A stretch of 64,000 bases of DNA from Hyphomicrobium_A sp963812795 (GCA_963812795.1 CAWEWG010000007.1:1-64000), one strand, 5' to 3'; counted from the stretch's first letter, positions 40,451 through 49,848 are shown. Notes: generated from the sequence alone by a model not told the origin. Made by a program: numbers and translations.

Positions 40451-42220
40451 CCGTGCAGCACACGATCGGGGCCATAGGATGCCGGCTCAAGCCGTTTGGC
40501 GCGCTTGGCGTCTTCCTCGGCCTTGAGCTCTTTCTTCGACAGCTTGCCGATCATCGTCTTCGGCAGCTCGTCGCGGAACTCGATCTCGGCCGGCATCTCG
40601 ATCTTGGAGATGCGCGCTGCGAGGTGCTCGCACAGTTCCGCGACGGTGACGCTGGCGCCCGGCTTCAGCCGCACGAACGCCTTCGGCGCCTCGCCGCGCT
40701 TCTTGTCCTTGATGCCGATCACCGTCACTTCGGCGACCGCCGCGTGCTCGTAGATCGCCTCCTCGATGCGCCGCGGATAGACGTTGAACCCCGACGAGAT
40801 GATGAGGTCCTTGATGCGATCCTCGATGAAGAAGAAGCCTTCGGCGTCCATGCGGGCGACATCGCCCGTGCGCAGGAACTCGCCGACCAACTGCTCGGCC
40901 GTGTCTTCCGGGCGCTTGTAGTAGCCGCGCATGACCTGCGGGCCCTTGATGCAAATTTCGCCCTTTTCTCCGACCGGCACTTCCTTGGTCGGATCGGCGA
41001 GGTCGCGCAGGGAGATCACAGTACCGGCCAGCGGCACGCCGATCGAGCCCGGCTTCACTGGCCCGTCGATCGGATTGACAGATCGCCACTGGGCGAGGTT
41101 CCGACAGTCCGTAGCCTTCAACCACCTTGCAGCCGGTGATCGCCTCGAAGCTTTGCTTGACCTCGAGCGGCAGCGCCGCGCCGCCGGACAGGCAGAACCT
41201 CAGCGACGACAGATCGAAGGTCTTGATCTTGGGATGGCTCATGATGGCGTTGAGCAGCGTCGGCACGCACGGCATGATCGTCGGCTTCTCGCGGTCGATG
41301 AGCTTCAACGCGTCATCGAGTGCGAAGCGCGGCATGATGATGATGTGCGCCGCCCGCGAAATGGCGACGTTCATCACGACGGTCAGCGCGAACACGTGGA
41401 AGAACGGCAGCACGCCGAGTACGCGCTCGGTGCCATGCTCCAAGCTCGGGCCCCAGGCGGCGACCTGCTGCGCGTTCACGTAGCAATTGGCGTGGGTGAG
41501 CATCGCACCCTTCGGCGTGCCGGTCGTGCCGCCCGTGTACTGCAGCACGGCGACGTCGGTCTCCGGGTCGATGGCGACCCTCTCGGCGCGGCCGTCCCCG
41601 GCCATCACCTCGGCCTCGAACACCACCTTGTCGCGCTGGGGGGAGGCCATCGGCCGAGCCAGCTCCTTCGATCTGAACAGGCGGAAGAGCGTGGCCTTGG
41701 TAACCGGCAACAGCGCCGGGAACGAGCAGACGATCGCCCGCTTGAGGCAACCCGCCGCCAGCAACGCCTCGACCTTGCCGAACAACACCTGCAGGTCGAG
41801 CGTGACCATCATTTCGGTGTCGCTGTCTTTGACCTGATACGTCAGCTCGGAGACGGTGTAGAGGGGGTTGTAGTTGACGATTGTGCCGCCGGCTTTCAGC
41901 ACGGCGAAGAAGTACACGATGAAGGTCGGCGAGTTCGGCAGGAACAAACCGACCTTCGTACCCTTGCGTACGCCGAGCCGCTGCAACCCAATCGTGGCTC
42001 GCTCTACCTGGGCGCCGATATCGCCGTAAGTAAGTGTCTTGCCCAGAAAGGTCGTGCAGGGCAGCGCGGCATAGCCGGCGACCGCCTCGTCAAGCAACCT
42101 GTAGAGCGGCGCAACCCTCAGGGGCATGTGCCAGTCGATGCCGCTGGGGTAGTGATCGAGCCAAGGCATGCCAGGCTGCGACGCGTTGGCCGGAGGCCGG
42201 GGGCGCACCATCATCGTCAT
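40384..42220 (-). CDS. fadD: Long-chain fatty acid--CoA ligase (AMP-binding)
   Basis: This enzyme activates free fatty acids to acyl-CoA with ATP, feeding the beta-oxidation genes upstream on the other strand. It starts MTMMVRPRPPANASQPGMPW and shows VGLFLPNSPTFIVYFFAVLK, VLQYTGGTTGTPKGAMLTHA (P-loop), LPFFHVFALTVVMNVAIS, VVEGYGLSET, LRTGDVARMDAEGFFFIEDR and IKDLIISSGFNVYPRRIEEA. The C-terminal lysine is in PKTMIGKLSKKELK. One break near 41090-41110 separates the two main blocks. The frame beyond KRLEPAS to 40384 is longer than the family norm and may reflect a lost stop. Confidence 0.9.
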
Positions 42221-42616
42221 CCTAGAGCGTCTCCCGGGCTAGGCTCGAAGTATAGGGTCGAGCCCGTTGCCGGACCGTTGAGGGCCCTTTGCGCAAATCC
42301 GATAATAGGACCTTGAAAATTGCCTTGTTATTGAACACGTTTTCCGGGCGCTGGCCATAGTGCGCCGCCACCAACTGCGGGCCTGGCAACGGTTGTGAAG
42401 AGGTTTTGCTGTACCCTACATAACAGCAGGCTCGTAGGATCGCTTCTATGGCTTTTGGCGCCGTCCCAGGTGGGCCGGCGCAGGCCCTGTCGGCTAGACT
42501 TGCTGGACGTTTAAGGATATGTGACGCCTCAGCTTGTCGTGCTACTGGGCTTGCACTAGCTAGGAACGAAGTAATACGGGCCCCAGGCTTCTTTTGAGCG
42601 GGGGTGGGAGAACGAT
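42221..42616. other. Intergenic region between fadD and carrier-protein gene
   Basis: This divergent intergenic region must contain both promoters. A GGGAG ribosome site (about 42607) precedes the carrier-protein start. I see no RNA gene, repeat or convincing small ORF in it. Confidence 0.5.
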
Positions 42617-42889
42617 ATGGACGAAGTTGGCACCAAGATCGTCGAGATCCTGAAGAAGCACATGAAGGAGCCGCGCGACGACATCCAGCTGTCGACGCCG
42701 CTTACGGATCTCAAGATCGAGTCCCTCGATCTTGCAATGATCGTTTTTGATATCGAAGACACGTTCGGCATCGAGATCCCCTACAACGCGAACGAGGACG
42801 TCGAGGACTTCAAGACCGTCGGCTCCGTCGTTGACCGCGTGAAGGATTTGATGGCGAAGGGGCCCGCAGCGGCTGGCGCCAAGGCTTGA
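42617..42889 (+). CDS. Acyl carrier protein, specialised
   Basis: This 90-residue carrier protein has its phosphopantetheine serine at Ser36 in DLKIESLDLAMIVFDIED. That is an ESLDL variant of the DSL motif. It begins MDEVGTKIVEILKKHMKEPR and ends in an Ala/Gly/Lys-rich tail. The sequence differs clearly from the housekeeping AcpP (DSLD). A ketosynthase gene follows 124 bases downstream, so the pair probably builds a dedicated acyl chain, as NodF/NodE do in rhizobia. The frame is intact. Confidence 0.85.
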   Translation: MDEVGTKIVEILKKHMKEPRDDIQLSTPLTDLKIESLDLAMIVFDIEDTFGIEIPYNANEDVEDFKTVGSVVDRVKDLMAKGPAAAGAKA

Positions 42890-43013
42890 TGACGAACGGC
42901 CCGGGTGCTACCTGGGCCGATCTCGCGAGCTCCCCCGCAAAAGGCATTTGCCGGCTCGCAGTTTAGGTCATGTCGCGGCGCCTTGAGCGCCGCTCACAAC
43001 CGGCAGGTATGAG

Positions 43014-44258
43014 ATGGCAAACGCGAACGGTGCACGCCGCGTCGTGGTGACCGGAATGGGCGTCGTTACGCCGATCGGCCTTACCGTTCCCGACTTCTGG
43101 GCCTCCATGAAGGTCGGCAAGTGCGGCGTCACCCCGCTCGGCGGGTTTCCGCTCGAAGACCTCAAGATCCTCATCGCCGCGCAGATCAAGGATTTCGATC
43201 CCAAAGCGCGGCTGAAACACTTCGTGCGTGACAAGCTCGTCATGCACGCCGACCGCTATTCCTGGTTCGCCGCCGCGGCGGCCGACGAGGCCGTCAAGCA
43301 GTCGGGCCTCACGATCCCCGTGGCCGACCCTTATCGCACCGCGTGCATCGTCGGCTCGGGTGCCGGCGGCCTCGTCACCTTCGAGAATTCCTATCGGGCG
43401 CTGTTCATCGAAGGCAAGCGCGCCACGCACCCGCTGACGCTGCTGCGCATCATCGGCTCATCGGCCAGCGCCCACGTCGGCATCGAGTTTGGCGTCAAGG
43501 GCCCGACCTTCGCGACCTGCAGCGCCTGCTCCACGGCGACGCACGCCATCGGCATCGCCCGCGATTTCATCAAGAACAACGTCGTCGACGTCGCCATCGC
43601 CGGCGCGTCGGAATCGGTCATCACCTACGGCACCATGAAGGCCTGGCAGGCACTGCACGTGCTGTCGCCCGAAGGCTGCTTCCCGTTCGCCAAGAAGCGC
43701 AACGGCACCGTGCTCGGCGAAGGCGCGGGCATCCTGGTCATGGAATCGCTCGAGCACGCCCAGGCGCGCGGCGCGAAGATCCTCGCCGAGATCGTCGGCT
43801 ACGGCATGTCGTCGGACGCCAAGGATATGGTCAATCCCGACATCGAGGGACCGAACGAGGCGATGCGCGGCGCGCTCAAGGACGCCAACCTTTCACCGTC
43901 CGATATCCAGTATCTGAATGCCCACGGCACGGCGACGACCATCAACGACGCCAACGAGACGCGCGCCATCAAGGCGGTGTTCGGCAACCATGCCAAGAAC
44001 CTCGCCATCTCCTCGACCAAGTCGATGCACGGGCATCCGCTCGGCGCCGGCGGCAGCATCGAGGCCGTGGCCTGCATCCAGGCGATGAACGAGAACTGGG
44101 TGCCGCCGACCATCGGTCTCGACGATCCCGATCCGGAATGCGATCTCGATTACGTCCCCAACGTCGGCCGCAATCTCGACGTCACCTATGCGATGTCGAA
44201 CTCGTTCGCCTTCGGCGGCCTCAACGCTGTGCTGATCTTCGGTCCCCCGCCGGCCTGA
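43014..44258 (+). CDS. Beta-ketoacyl-ACP synthase (KAS II/FabF type)
   Basis: This condensing enzyme elongates acyl-ACP with malonyl-ACP. The intact 414-residue frame has catalytic Cys172 (TCSACSTATHAIG), His304 (LNAHGTATTINDANET) and His341 (STKSMHGHPLGAGGS). It begins ARRVVVTGMGVVTPIGLTVP and ends AMSNSFAFGGLNAVLIF. It pairs with the upstream carrier protein. No fabD, fabG or fabZ lies beside it, which argues against the general FAS operon and for a specialised chain (inference). A NodE-like, lipid A or storage-lipid role remains open. Confidence 0.9.
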   Translation: MANANGARRVVVTGMGVVTPIGLTVPDFWASMKVGKCGVTPLGGFPLEDLKILIAAQIKDFDPKARLKHFVRDKLVMHADRYSWFAAAAADEAVKQSGLTIPVADPYRTACIVGSGAGGLVTFENSYRALFIEGKRATHPLTLLRIIGSSASAHVGIEFGVKGPTFATCSACSTATHAIGIARDFIKNNVVDVAIAGASESVITYGTMKAWQALHVLSPEGCFPFAKKRNGTVLGEGAGILVMESLEHAQARGAKILAEIVGYGMSSDAKDMVNPDIEGPNEAMRGALKDANLSPSDIQYLNAHGTATTINDANETRAIKAVFGNHAKNLAISSTKSMHGHPLGAGGSIEAVACIQAMNENWVPPTIGLDDPDPECDLDYVPNVGRNLDVTYAMSNSFAFGGLNAVLIFGPPPA

Positions 44259-44554
44259 CGCGGCCACAATTCCGCATAGCCCACCTTCAAAAGCGCTGCG
44301 TCCTGAGAGGCGTGGCGCTTTTGCATACAAACCAACACGCATCTACCCCAAATGCGGCGCCGCCTCTTGCCGACATTTGCAAGCCCGTGGAACGAGATAG
44401 ACGGCAGAAGCACTTATCCCGGCAGCGATTCCGCGTGCGCCTGCAACCTGCTGGGGCTGAGCCGAGACATCTCGCTAGCTATTGATGATGGTGCGTCCCA
44501 ATGAGAGAGTGGCGGGAACGGCAGCATGAGACTGACCGGCTTGGGAGGCGCACG

Positions 44555-44941
44555 ATGCGGGAGATTGTGATCCGCGCGGGGAAAGTTGCTATCCGTGCGC
44601 GTCTCTTGGAGACGCCCACCGCCGAGCGCATCTGGGCAGCTCTTCCCATCCATGCCGAAGCCAAGCTGTGGGGGCGCGAGATGTATTTCAACGCGCCAGT
44701 CAGTTCCGATCGCGAGCCCGGTGCTCGCGACATCGTCAACGCCGGTGAGATTGCCTTCTGGCCGGACGGCGATGCCATTGCTATCGGCTTTGGACCCACC
44801 CCCGTGTCGCGCCGCGGCGAGATCCGCATGGCGAGCCCTTGCAATATCTGGGCGATGGCGCTCGACGACGTCAGCCGCCTGAAGTCGGTGCACGCGGGAG
44901 AGGGCATCTCCATCGTTTCCGCCAAGGGCCCGACGCCTAAG
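44555..44941 (+). CDS. Cyclophilin-like fold protein (DUF369 type)
   Basis: A protein of about 128 residues starts MREIVIRAGKVAIRARLLET. It shows PTAERIWAALPIHAEAKLWG, EMYFNAPV, GARDIVNAGEIAFWPDGDAI, AIGFGPTPVSRRGEIRMASP and WAMALDDVSRLKSVHAGEGI. This is the pattern of small cyclophilin-like barrels without proven isomerase activity. A likely frameshift near 44932 hides the stop (reading GPDA then TAA in the next frame), so the end is approximate. Confidence 0.7.
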
Positions 44942-45185
44942 CGTTGCAGCGGCTGGCGCGGTTCGAGTAGATATGACACTGGCAGCGCATCGCGGAGCAG
45001 CCTCCGTGAGCATGCCGATCAGCGGCCCACCGGCGACGCGAGCTTTCTTGCTGAGCCGTACGGAACATCACCGCATGCGACATCGGTTCCATCCAACGTT
45101 CGCGCTGCCGTCCGCGCATCGACTGCGGGTTTATAAAGCTATGCGAGTGCCCGCCTGCTGCGGGCTTTTAGATGGGGGATTTGCA

Positions 45186-45451
45186 ATGCTGATGCGGACT
45201 ACCGCTGCCGTTTGTCTGTTTTAGTTGCGCTGCATGGTCACGCGTTCGCCGTGAGCGAGGCCGTGAAAGTTGCCTGCAAGCCCGACTACATCGCCTATTG
45301 CAACAACATGGTCGTCGGCAGCCCCGAGCTGCGCGCCTGCATGAAGACGAACGCCTTGAAGCTCTCTAAGCCATGCCTGCAGGCTCTGGTCGACAACAAG
45401 GAAGTGACCAAGGCGGACGTCGACGAGTATCTTGCCAAGACGAAGAAGTAG
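45186..45451 (+). CDS. Small secreted four-cysteine protein (copy 1)
   Basis: The start is at ATG 45186 (MLMRTTAAVCLF), with a frame break near 45222 that must be repaired to join the signal peptide to VALHGHAFAVSEAVK. The mature part has ACKPDYIAYCNN, LRACMKTNALKLSKPC and EVTKADVDEYLAKTKK. The four cysteines match those of the minus-strand gene at 49543-49848 (C..DY..C, then RxCM, then LS..C). The function is unknown. It is probably periplasmic and disulfide-bonded. Confidence 0.6.
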
Positions 45452-45529
45452 CCTCAGCGAGGCGGAGGTGCTGGCGGCTCGCGGAGAACGCTCGGCGGGC
45501 CGCCGCAATGCCCATTGGACAAAAGAAAA

Positions 45530-45552
45530 GCTGCCGTAGCGGATACGGCAGC
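45530..45552 (-). terminator. Intrinsic terminator for the tRNA transcript
   Basis: GCTGCCGTA (45530-45538) pairs with TACGGCAGC (45544-45552). On the minus strand it is followed by a CTTTTCTTTTG U-rich tract, the right form for terminating the tRNA gene at 45675-45750. Confidence 0.75.
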
Positions 45553-45674
45553 AGCAGCATTCCGAGGGGCTGTTATTGTTTATTGGGGCTCTGAATCGCC
45601 CGCAGGTGACGACCAAACGCTCCGCATAGCGAGGAGTTCCACAACGGTTGTGGCGCGTTGTCGTTAAGAAGTTA

Positions 45675-45750
45675 TGGTGGGCCCGCCAGGATTCGAACCT
45701 GGAACCAGACGGTTATGAGCCGTCAGCTCTAACCATTGAGCTACGGGCCC
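45675..45750 (-). tRNA. tRNA with CAT anticodon, probably tRNA-Ile2 (lysidine type)
   Basis: The acceptor GGGCCCG pairs with the 3' strand, followed by discriminator A and an encoded CCA (45675-45677 on plus as TGG). The D-arm is TAGCTCAATGGTTAGAGC, the anticodon stem-loop GACGGCTCATAACCGTC and the T-arm GGTTCGAATCC. The anticodon is CAT (45715-45717). In alphaproteobacteria the GGGCCCG acceptor with CTCATAA loop fits the tRNA-Ile whose C34 becomes lysidine, rather than elongator or initiator tRNA-Met. That assignment is by recollection. Confidence 0.85.
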
Positions 45751-45905
45751 GGCCGCCACGAGACTCAGAAACGAGCGGGCTGGGCGGCCCCTCATACCAG
45801 ACTTGCCCCTGCCGCCGAAACCCACCGATTTCGCCGCGAAACCTCCGCGAAGGCCGCCTATCGTCTTGGCAACCAGATGCCCCCAACAACACTCAAGGCA
45901 AAAAG

Positions 45906-46613
45906 ATGCGTTCCCTCACCGCCCACCTTCGCCCCGCCGTCCTCGGTCTTGCGCTTCTCGGCGCCTTGCCGGCCGCCCATGCGGACGACGAGAAGCCGCG
46001 CCGCTCGATTACCGTGTCGGCGTCCGGCACGGTCAGCGTCGAGCCCGACCAGGCGCGCATCACGTCCGGTGTCACCGCCGACGGCGCGACAGCACGCGAG
46101 GCGCTGACCGCCAATACGGCGGCCATGCAAAAGGTGATTGGTGCGCTCAAGGAAGCGGGCATCGACGCCAAGGACATCCAGACCGCGTCATTCCGCGTTG
46201 AGCCGCGCTACACGCGCCCCATCGAAGGGCAGGCACCGAAGATCGACGGCTACAGCGTCACCAACGAAGTGCAGGTGCTGGTGCGCGATCTCGACAAGCT
46301 TGGCGACATCCTCGATCGGCTCGTGACAGCCGGCGCCAACCAGACGGCGGGGCTGAACTTCGAAGTAAGCAAGGCCGAGACGCTGCTCGACGAGGCGCGT
46401 CAGCAGGCCGTCGCCAATGCGCTGCGCCGTGCCAAGCTCTACGCTACCGCGGCCGGGGCTGAGGTCGGAGAGGTGCTGACGATCGTGGAAGGCGGCGGCG
46501 AGGGCCCGCGGCCGATGGTCATGGCGCGCGCGATGAAGGCGGAAGCAGTGCCCATCGAGCGCGGCACCGAAACCCTCGAAGCCAACGTCACCATCACCTG
46601 GGCTCTGAAGTAA
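45906..46613 (+). CDS. SIMPL domain (DUF541) periplasmic protein
   Basis: This 235-residue exported protein has an intact frame. The signal peptide (MRSLTAHLRPAVLGLALLGA) ends near AAHADD. SITVSASGTVSVEPDQARIT opens the SIMPL domain, followed by VTADGATAREALTANTAAMQ, DIQTASFRVEPRY, GYSVTNEVQVLVRDLDKLGD and DEARQQAVANALRRAKLYAT. Related proteins (BP26/OMP28 of Brucella, YggE) are linked to oxidative-stress tolerance and form ring-like oligomers. The role here is inferred from family only. Confidence 0.88.
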   Translation: MRSLTAHLRPAVLGLALLGALPAAHADDEKPRRSITVSASGTVSVEPDQARITSGVTADGATAREALTANTAAMQKVIGALKEAGIDAKDIQTASFRVEPRYTRPIEGQAPKIDGYSVTNEVQVLVRDLDKLGDILDRLVTAGANQTAGLNFEVSKAETLLDEARQQAVANALRRAKLYATAAGAEVGEVLTIVEGGGEGPRPMVMARAMKAEAVPIERGTETLEANVTITWALK

Positions 46614-46620
46614 CGGGTGG

Positions 46621-46684
46621 CCTCGATCTCCGATCGAGGCGAGCTCTCAATAGGTGTCATCCTCGGGACAAGCCCGAGGATGAC
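46621..46684. repeat. Two hairpins, one of the GTCATCC family
   Basis: CCTCGATC/GATCGAGG (46621-46639, 3-nt loop) is followed by GTCATCCTCGGG/CCCGAGGATGAC (46656-46684, perfect 12-bp arms, 5-nt loop). The second resembles half of the composite elements at 710-854 and 14369-14465. It sits between convergent genes. Confidence 0.7.
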
Positions 46685-46731
46685 GAGTGGTGCGCAAAAA
46701 CGGCGGGCGCCGCCAAACGGCCTTCGGCGCG

Positions 46732-47643
46732 CTACTCCAACGTGATGACCTCGACCTTGTCGGCGAGCTTGGTAGCGCCGGCCTGGTTCGGCCAGTCGAT
46801 GTAGTTGCGCATCTCGCCGGAGGTGCGCAGGTGGCGCAGGCGCGCGAGGTCGACGTCCGCCGTCACCCACTGCGGCGGCATTGAGCTCGCCCTGCGCCAG
46901 GATGCCGGTGTCCGACACCGTCTGCTCCGACGGCACGTAGATGCCGGCGGCGCCGGTGTTGCGGTCGACGGCCGGCGACCACAGCGCATCGCCCACCGTC
47001 GGGCTGACGATAGCCGCGATCTGGTTCTCCAAGGCGCGCGCCCGCGAGCCGGTGCGGACGCGGTGATAGCCCGACACGCGCTCGGTGCACGAAGGCACCA
47101 GCAGCAGCTCGGCGCCGGCCTCCGCCATGGCGCGCGCCAGCAGCGGGAACTCGCTGTCGTAGCAAATATTGATGCCGATCAAGCCGAGCACAGTGTCGAA
47201 CACGCGTGCCTGATTGCCGGCCGAGATGCCCCAGTCGGTCTCGAACGGCGTCATGATCAGCTTTTCCTGCACGCCGACGCTGCCCTTGGGCGTGACGAGT
47301 TGCGCCGCGTTGACGATAGCGGCCTTCGCCTTTGCGCGCCGGCCCGCTGCCGACGAGGATGTGCACGCGATGCTTGGCTGCGAGCTCTTGGTGGAGCGCC
47401 GACGCGGTCGGCCTCGAGATCGGCCACCGCCTGCAGCGTCGCATCGAGGTTGCCGTACACCTTCTCGCCGAGCGCTGCCGCCTGCTCGATGGCTGCGTAC
47501 TCAGGAAACACCAGCACTTCCGCGCCCGTCGCTGCGCCGTCCGCAACCCAACGCGCGATCTTGTCCCGCCAAGCGTCGAGCGTGGCGGGCTGATCGATCG
47601 GATACTGCGCGGAGGCGACCTTGAGGGTCTGGCGGTGGCTCAT
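46732..47643 (-). CDS. Carbon-nitrogen hydrolase (nitrilase superfamily)
   Basis: The enzyme cleaves a non-peptide C-N bond (amide, nitrile or carbamoyl). It starts MSHRQTLKVASAQYPIDQPA. The catalytic triad is visible as Glu in VLVFPEYAAIEQ, Lys in GVQEKLIMTPFET and Cys in IGINICYDSEFPLLAR. The C-terminus ends LADKVEVITLE. Breaks lie near 47410, 47345 and 46885. It is last in a minus-strand run with SnoaL-like, panD and GNAT genes (6 bases after the GNAT stop), so a link to beta-alanine or amide metabolism is possible. Confidence 0.87.
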
Positions 47644-47648
47644 GGGGC

Positions 47649-48251
47649 CTATGTGGTGACGTTGAGCGGCTTCATCCAGAACTGCATTGCGTGGTCGGTT
47701 TCGACGTCGTGGTCGATGTCCTTCCAGGCGTAGTTGGCGACGAGGCCGTCGACCGGTGCGTAGCCGCGCTTTTTCCAGAAGCCGTCGAGCGGAATGTAGT
47801 CGGCCGGCTTCAGCGGATGATCGTCGGGCCGCACGACGCGGCAGAAGGTCGAATGCGTGAAGCCGCCGAGCTTTTGGCGTGCGCCTCGCGCCCGTCGAAG
47901 AAGGCATGGCCGAGGCCGTGGCCGCGATGCGATTTGAGCAGCACGGATTCGCCGCAGTAGAAGATCTTGTTGAAGTCGAAGCCGGCATTCTCGAACGGCT
48001 CGGCGAACTCGTCGGCGTGCTCGATCATGGGCGCAGCGGTCGAGGCGCCGACGATCTCGTCGCCGTCATGCGCGACGATGCACACCGCGCCCGGCGCCGC
48101 GGCGAGCTTGGCGAGGTAGGTCTTCTTCGTACTCCAGCGTGCCGTCGTAGAGATACGGCCAGTCGCGAAACACGACCATGCGCAGCCGCGCGAGGGCCGG
48201 CAGCACGGTGCGGATCTCCTCGCCGGTCAGAGATTTCACGTCCAGCGCCAT
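47649..48251 (-). CDS. GNAT family N-acetyltransferase
   Basis: The acyltransferase starts MALDVKSLTGEEIRTVLPAL and includes RLRMVVFRDWPYLYDGTLEY, VCIVAHDGDEIVGASTAAPM, GESVLLKSHRGHGLGHAFFD (acetyl-CoA loop RGHGLG) and, after breaks near 48127 and 47880, PADYIPLDGFWKKRGYAPVD ending FWMKPLNVTT. The acceptor is unknown. It lies 25 bases after panD and directly before the nitrilase gene, indicating one transcript. Confidence 0.82.
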
Positions 48252-48275
48252 GGCAGAACCTCGGAAGCGGACCGG

Positions 48276-48650
48276 CTATTCGACGGTCGGCTTGTCGGTG
48301 ATGCGGTCGATCTTGTTGGAGGTGCCCAGCACGACGATGCGCGGCTTGTGCGTCTTGGCCTCTTCCATATCTACGCCCGCGTAGGAGCAGATGATGATGC
48401 GATCGCCGACGCACGCCTTGCGCGCCGCCGCGCCGTTGAGGCCGATCACGCCGGTGCCCGCGCGCCCTTCGATGACGTAGGTGGTGAAGCGCTCGCCATT
48501 ATCGATGTTGTAGACCTCGATGTGCTCGTTCGGCAGGAAGCCGGCGGCCTTGATGAGGTCGGCATCGATCTTCAGCGAGCCCTGGTAGTGCAGGTCGCAT
48601 TCGGTGACGGTGGCGCGGTGCAGCTTGCACCTCAGCATAGTGACGAGCAT
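48276..48650 (-). CDS. panD: Aspartate 1-decarboxylase
   Basis: This pyruvoyl enzyme makes beta-alanine for pantothenate and CoA. The 124-residue proenzyme starts MLVTMLRCKLHRATVTECDL and is self-cleaved between Gly24 and Ser25 in HYQGSLKID, the same positions as in E. coli. Lys9 (CKLHR), the RFTTYVIEG segment and GDRIIICSYA are conserved. The frame is intact. Its start overlaps the end of the upstream SnoaL-like gene by about 19 bases. Confidence 0.95.
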   Translation of the reverse strand: MLVTMLRCKLHRATVTECDLHYQGSLKIDADLIKAAGFLPNEHIEVYNIDNGERFTTYVIEGRAGTGVIGLNGAAARKACVGDRIIICSYAGVDMEEAKTHKPRIVVLGTSNKIDRITDKPTVE

Positions 48651-49112
48651 TGCGCTTGGATCCTGTTACGTGCGGCCTGGCTTACGCCGGTGACCTGCGC
48701 GATCCAGTCGGTCAGGTTGTAATATGTGGTGACGCGGGCGATCTTGCCGTCGCGGATGGCGAAGAAGGTGCCGGCGGGCAGGACGTACTTCTGGCCCTTG
48801 GCATCGGGAAGGCCGCTGTCGGTGGCCTTGTAGACGCCATGCACGTTGAACTCGGCGGCGGCGCGCTGGCCGTCCTTGCTCACCAACACGACGACGTTCT
48901 CGAGCTTCTCCTTGATAGTGATGGTCCATGCGCGCATTGAACGCCTTGAACTTGTCGAGGCCCGTGCGCCGCTCGCCCTGATTGACGTCGTGGATGACGT
49001 CATCGGTCAGGCAGGCGATCATGCCGGCGCTGTTGCCGGCGTTGAAGGCTTCGTAATAGCGGCGGATGAGAGCTGCGGTTTCGCTCCGCGCTTGGCTTTC
49101 TGCGTCGCTCAT
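48632..49112 (-). CDS. SnoaL-like / NTF2-fold protein
   Basis: A polyketide-cyclase-like alpha+beta barrel starts MSDAESQARSETAALIRRYY (49112), with an alternative ATG at 49145. It contains EAFNAGNSAGMIACLTDDVI, HDVNQGERRTGLDKFKAF, then after a break near 48935 ENVVVLVSKDGQRAAAEFNV, PAGTFFAIRDGKIARVTTYY and NLTDWIAQV. Such proteins may be isomerases, cyclases or binding proteins. No catalytic call can be made. It is first in the panD transcript. Confidence 0.82.
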
Positions 49113-49224
49113 GGGGGCTCCAAATGCTAGGTTCGGAGCGCTCATTAGCAGGTCGGAGGGCGTACTGCTACCGCCTGGAAACGCGACAAACCGTGCATTT
49201 CCGCCGTACCGGTCCGCAGCCGGA

Positions 49225-49377
49225 TCAAAACCCTGCGTGGCGCCTGAACAGCAGGTCCGCCGTCTCGCCCGCCGTGCGGCTGATCGAGTGCACGATGCGG
49301 CGCATCCACCGAGGCAGCGGCGCGGCCTGCGCCGCGTCTTCGAGGTAGTCCTCGATGTCGTAGAGCAATCTCGTCAT
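49225..49377 (-). CDS. Small hypothetical protein, 50 aa
   Basis: A short frame reads MTRLLYDIEDYLEDAAQAAP, LPRWMRRIVHSISRTAGETA and DLLFRRHAGF. The codon pattern (G/C in third position) looks coding, and helix-like periodicity is present. No family is recognised. Confidence 0.45.
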   Translation of the reverse strand: MTRLLYDIEDYLEDAAQAAPLPRWMRRIVHSISRTAGETADLLFRRHAGF

Positions 49378-49490
49378 ATCGCCCTCTTGAGCCAACAAGT
49401 GGCGGCGCGACGCTGATCTCGCGCGTCCGCCCGCCCCCTCAGGCAGCGCTGAGTCGGTTGCTGCTTGGTTAACCTCGCGGCGAACGCAAA

Positions 49491-49518
49491 GGGCCGCACG
49501 CTTTGTCGGCGGCGGCCC
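49491..49518 (-). terminator. Hairpin after cysteine-rich gene
   Basis: GGGCCGC (49491-49497) pairs with GCGGCCC (49512-49518). On the minus strand it is followed by TTTGCG and lies 25 bases after the stop of the four-cysteine gene. Confidence 0.5.
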
Positions 49519-49542
49519 TCGGCAGAAGGAGTGAGGCTAGGA

Positions 49543-49848
49543 TCAGCGGCGGTTGCTGGCCGAACGGCGGGCCATCTCGGACTTTGAAAGTTCACCGGCG
49601 GCCGCGAGCGCGCTGATGCAACCCTTCGACAGGCGGGCGCCGACGGCGCGCATGCACTTGCGGGTCTGCGCGCTTTCGGGCTGGAACCTGCTGCAGTTGT
49701 TGAGGTAGTCGCCAGCGCAGGCGGAGCGCACTTGTGGGCTGATGGCGGCGGCCTGCGAGGCAAACAGAACGGCCGCGCCGAAGCCGGCGGCGGCGATGAG
49801 CGCAGTACGGCACGCGATGGACTTGGTTCCGAGGTTCTTTGCGGTCAT
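49543..49848 (-). CDS. Small secreted four-cysteine protein (copy 2)
   Basis: This 101-residue protein has a signal peptide (MTAKNLGTKSIACRTALIAA..AAA). The mature part is VRSACAGDYLNNCSRFQPES, TRKCMRAVGARLSKGCISAL and AGELSKSEMARRSASNRR. The cysteine spacing and the DY, CM and LSK positions parallel the protein at 45186-45451, so the two are probably paralogues. It resembles the Cys-rich GLG1/FGFR-type repeat pattern by eye. The function is unknown. Confidence 0.75.
   Translation of the reverse strand: MTAKNLGTKSIACRTALIAAAGFGAAVLFASQAAAISPQVRSACAGDYLNNCSRFQPESAQTRKCMRAVGARLSKGCISALAAAGELSKSEMARRSASNRR

Noticed and set aside
45675..45750. Calling the CAT tRNA an initiator or elongator tRNA-Met
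   Set aside because: The acceptor GGGCCCG with CTCATAA loop fits the isoleucine lysidine type better. A covariance-model search with a tRNA-class predictor would settle it.
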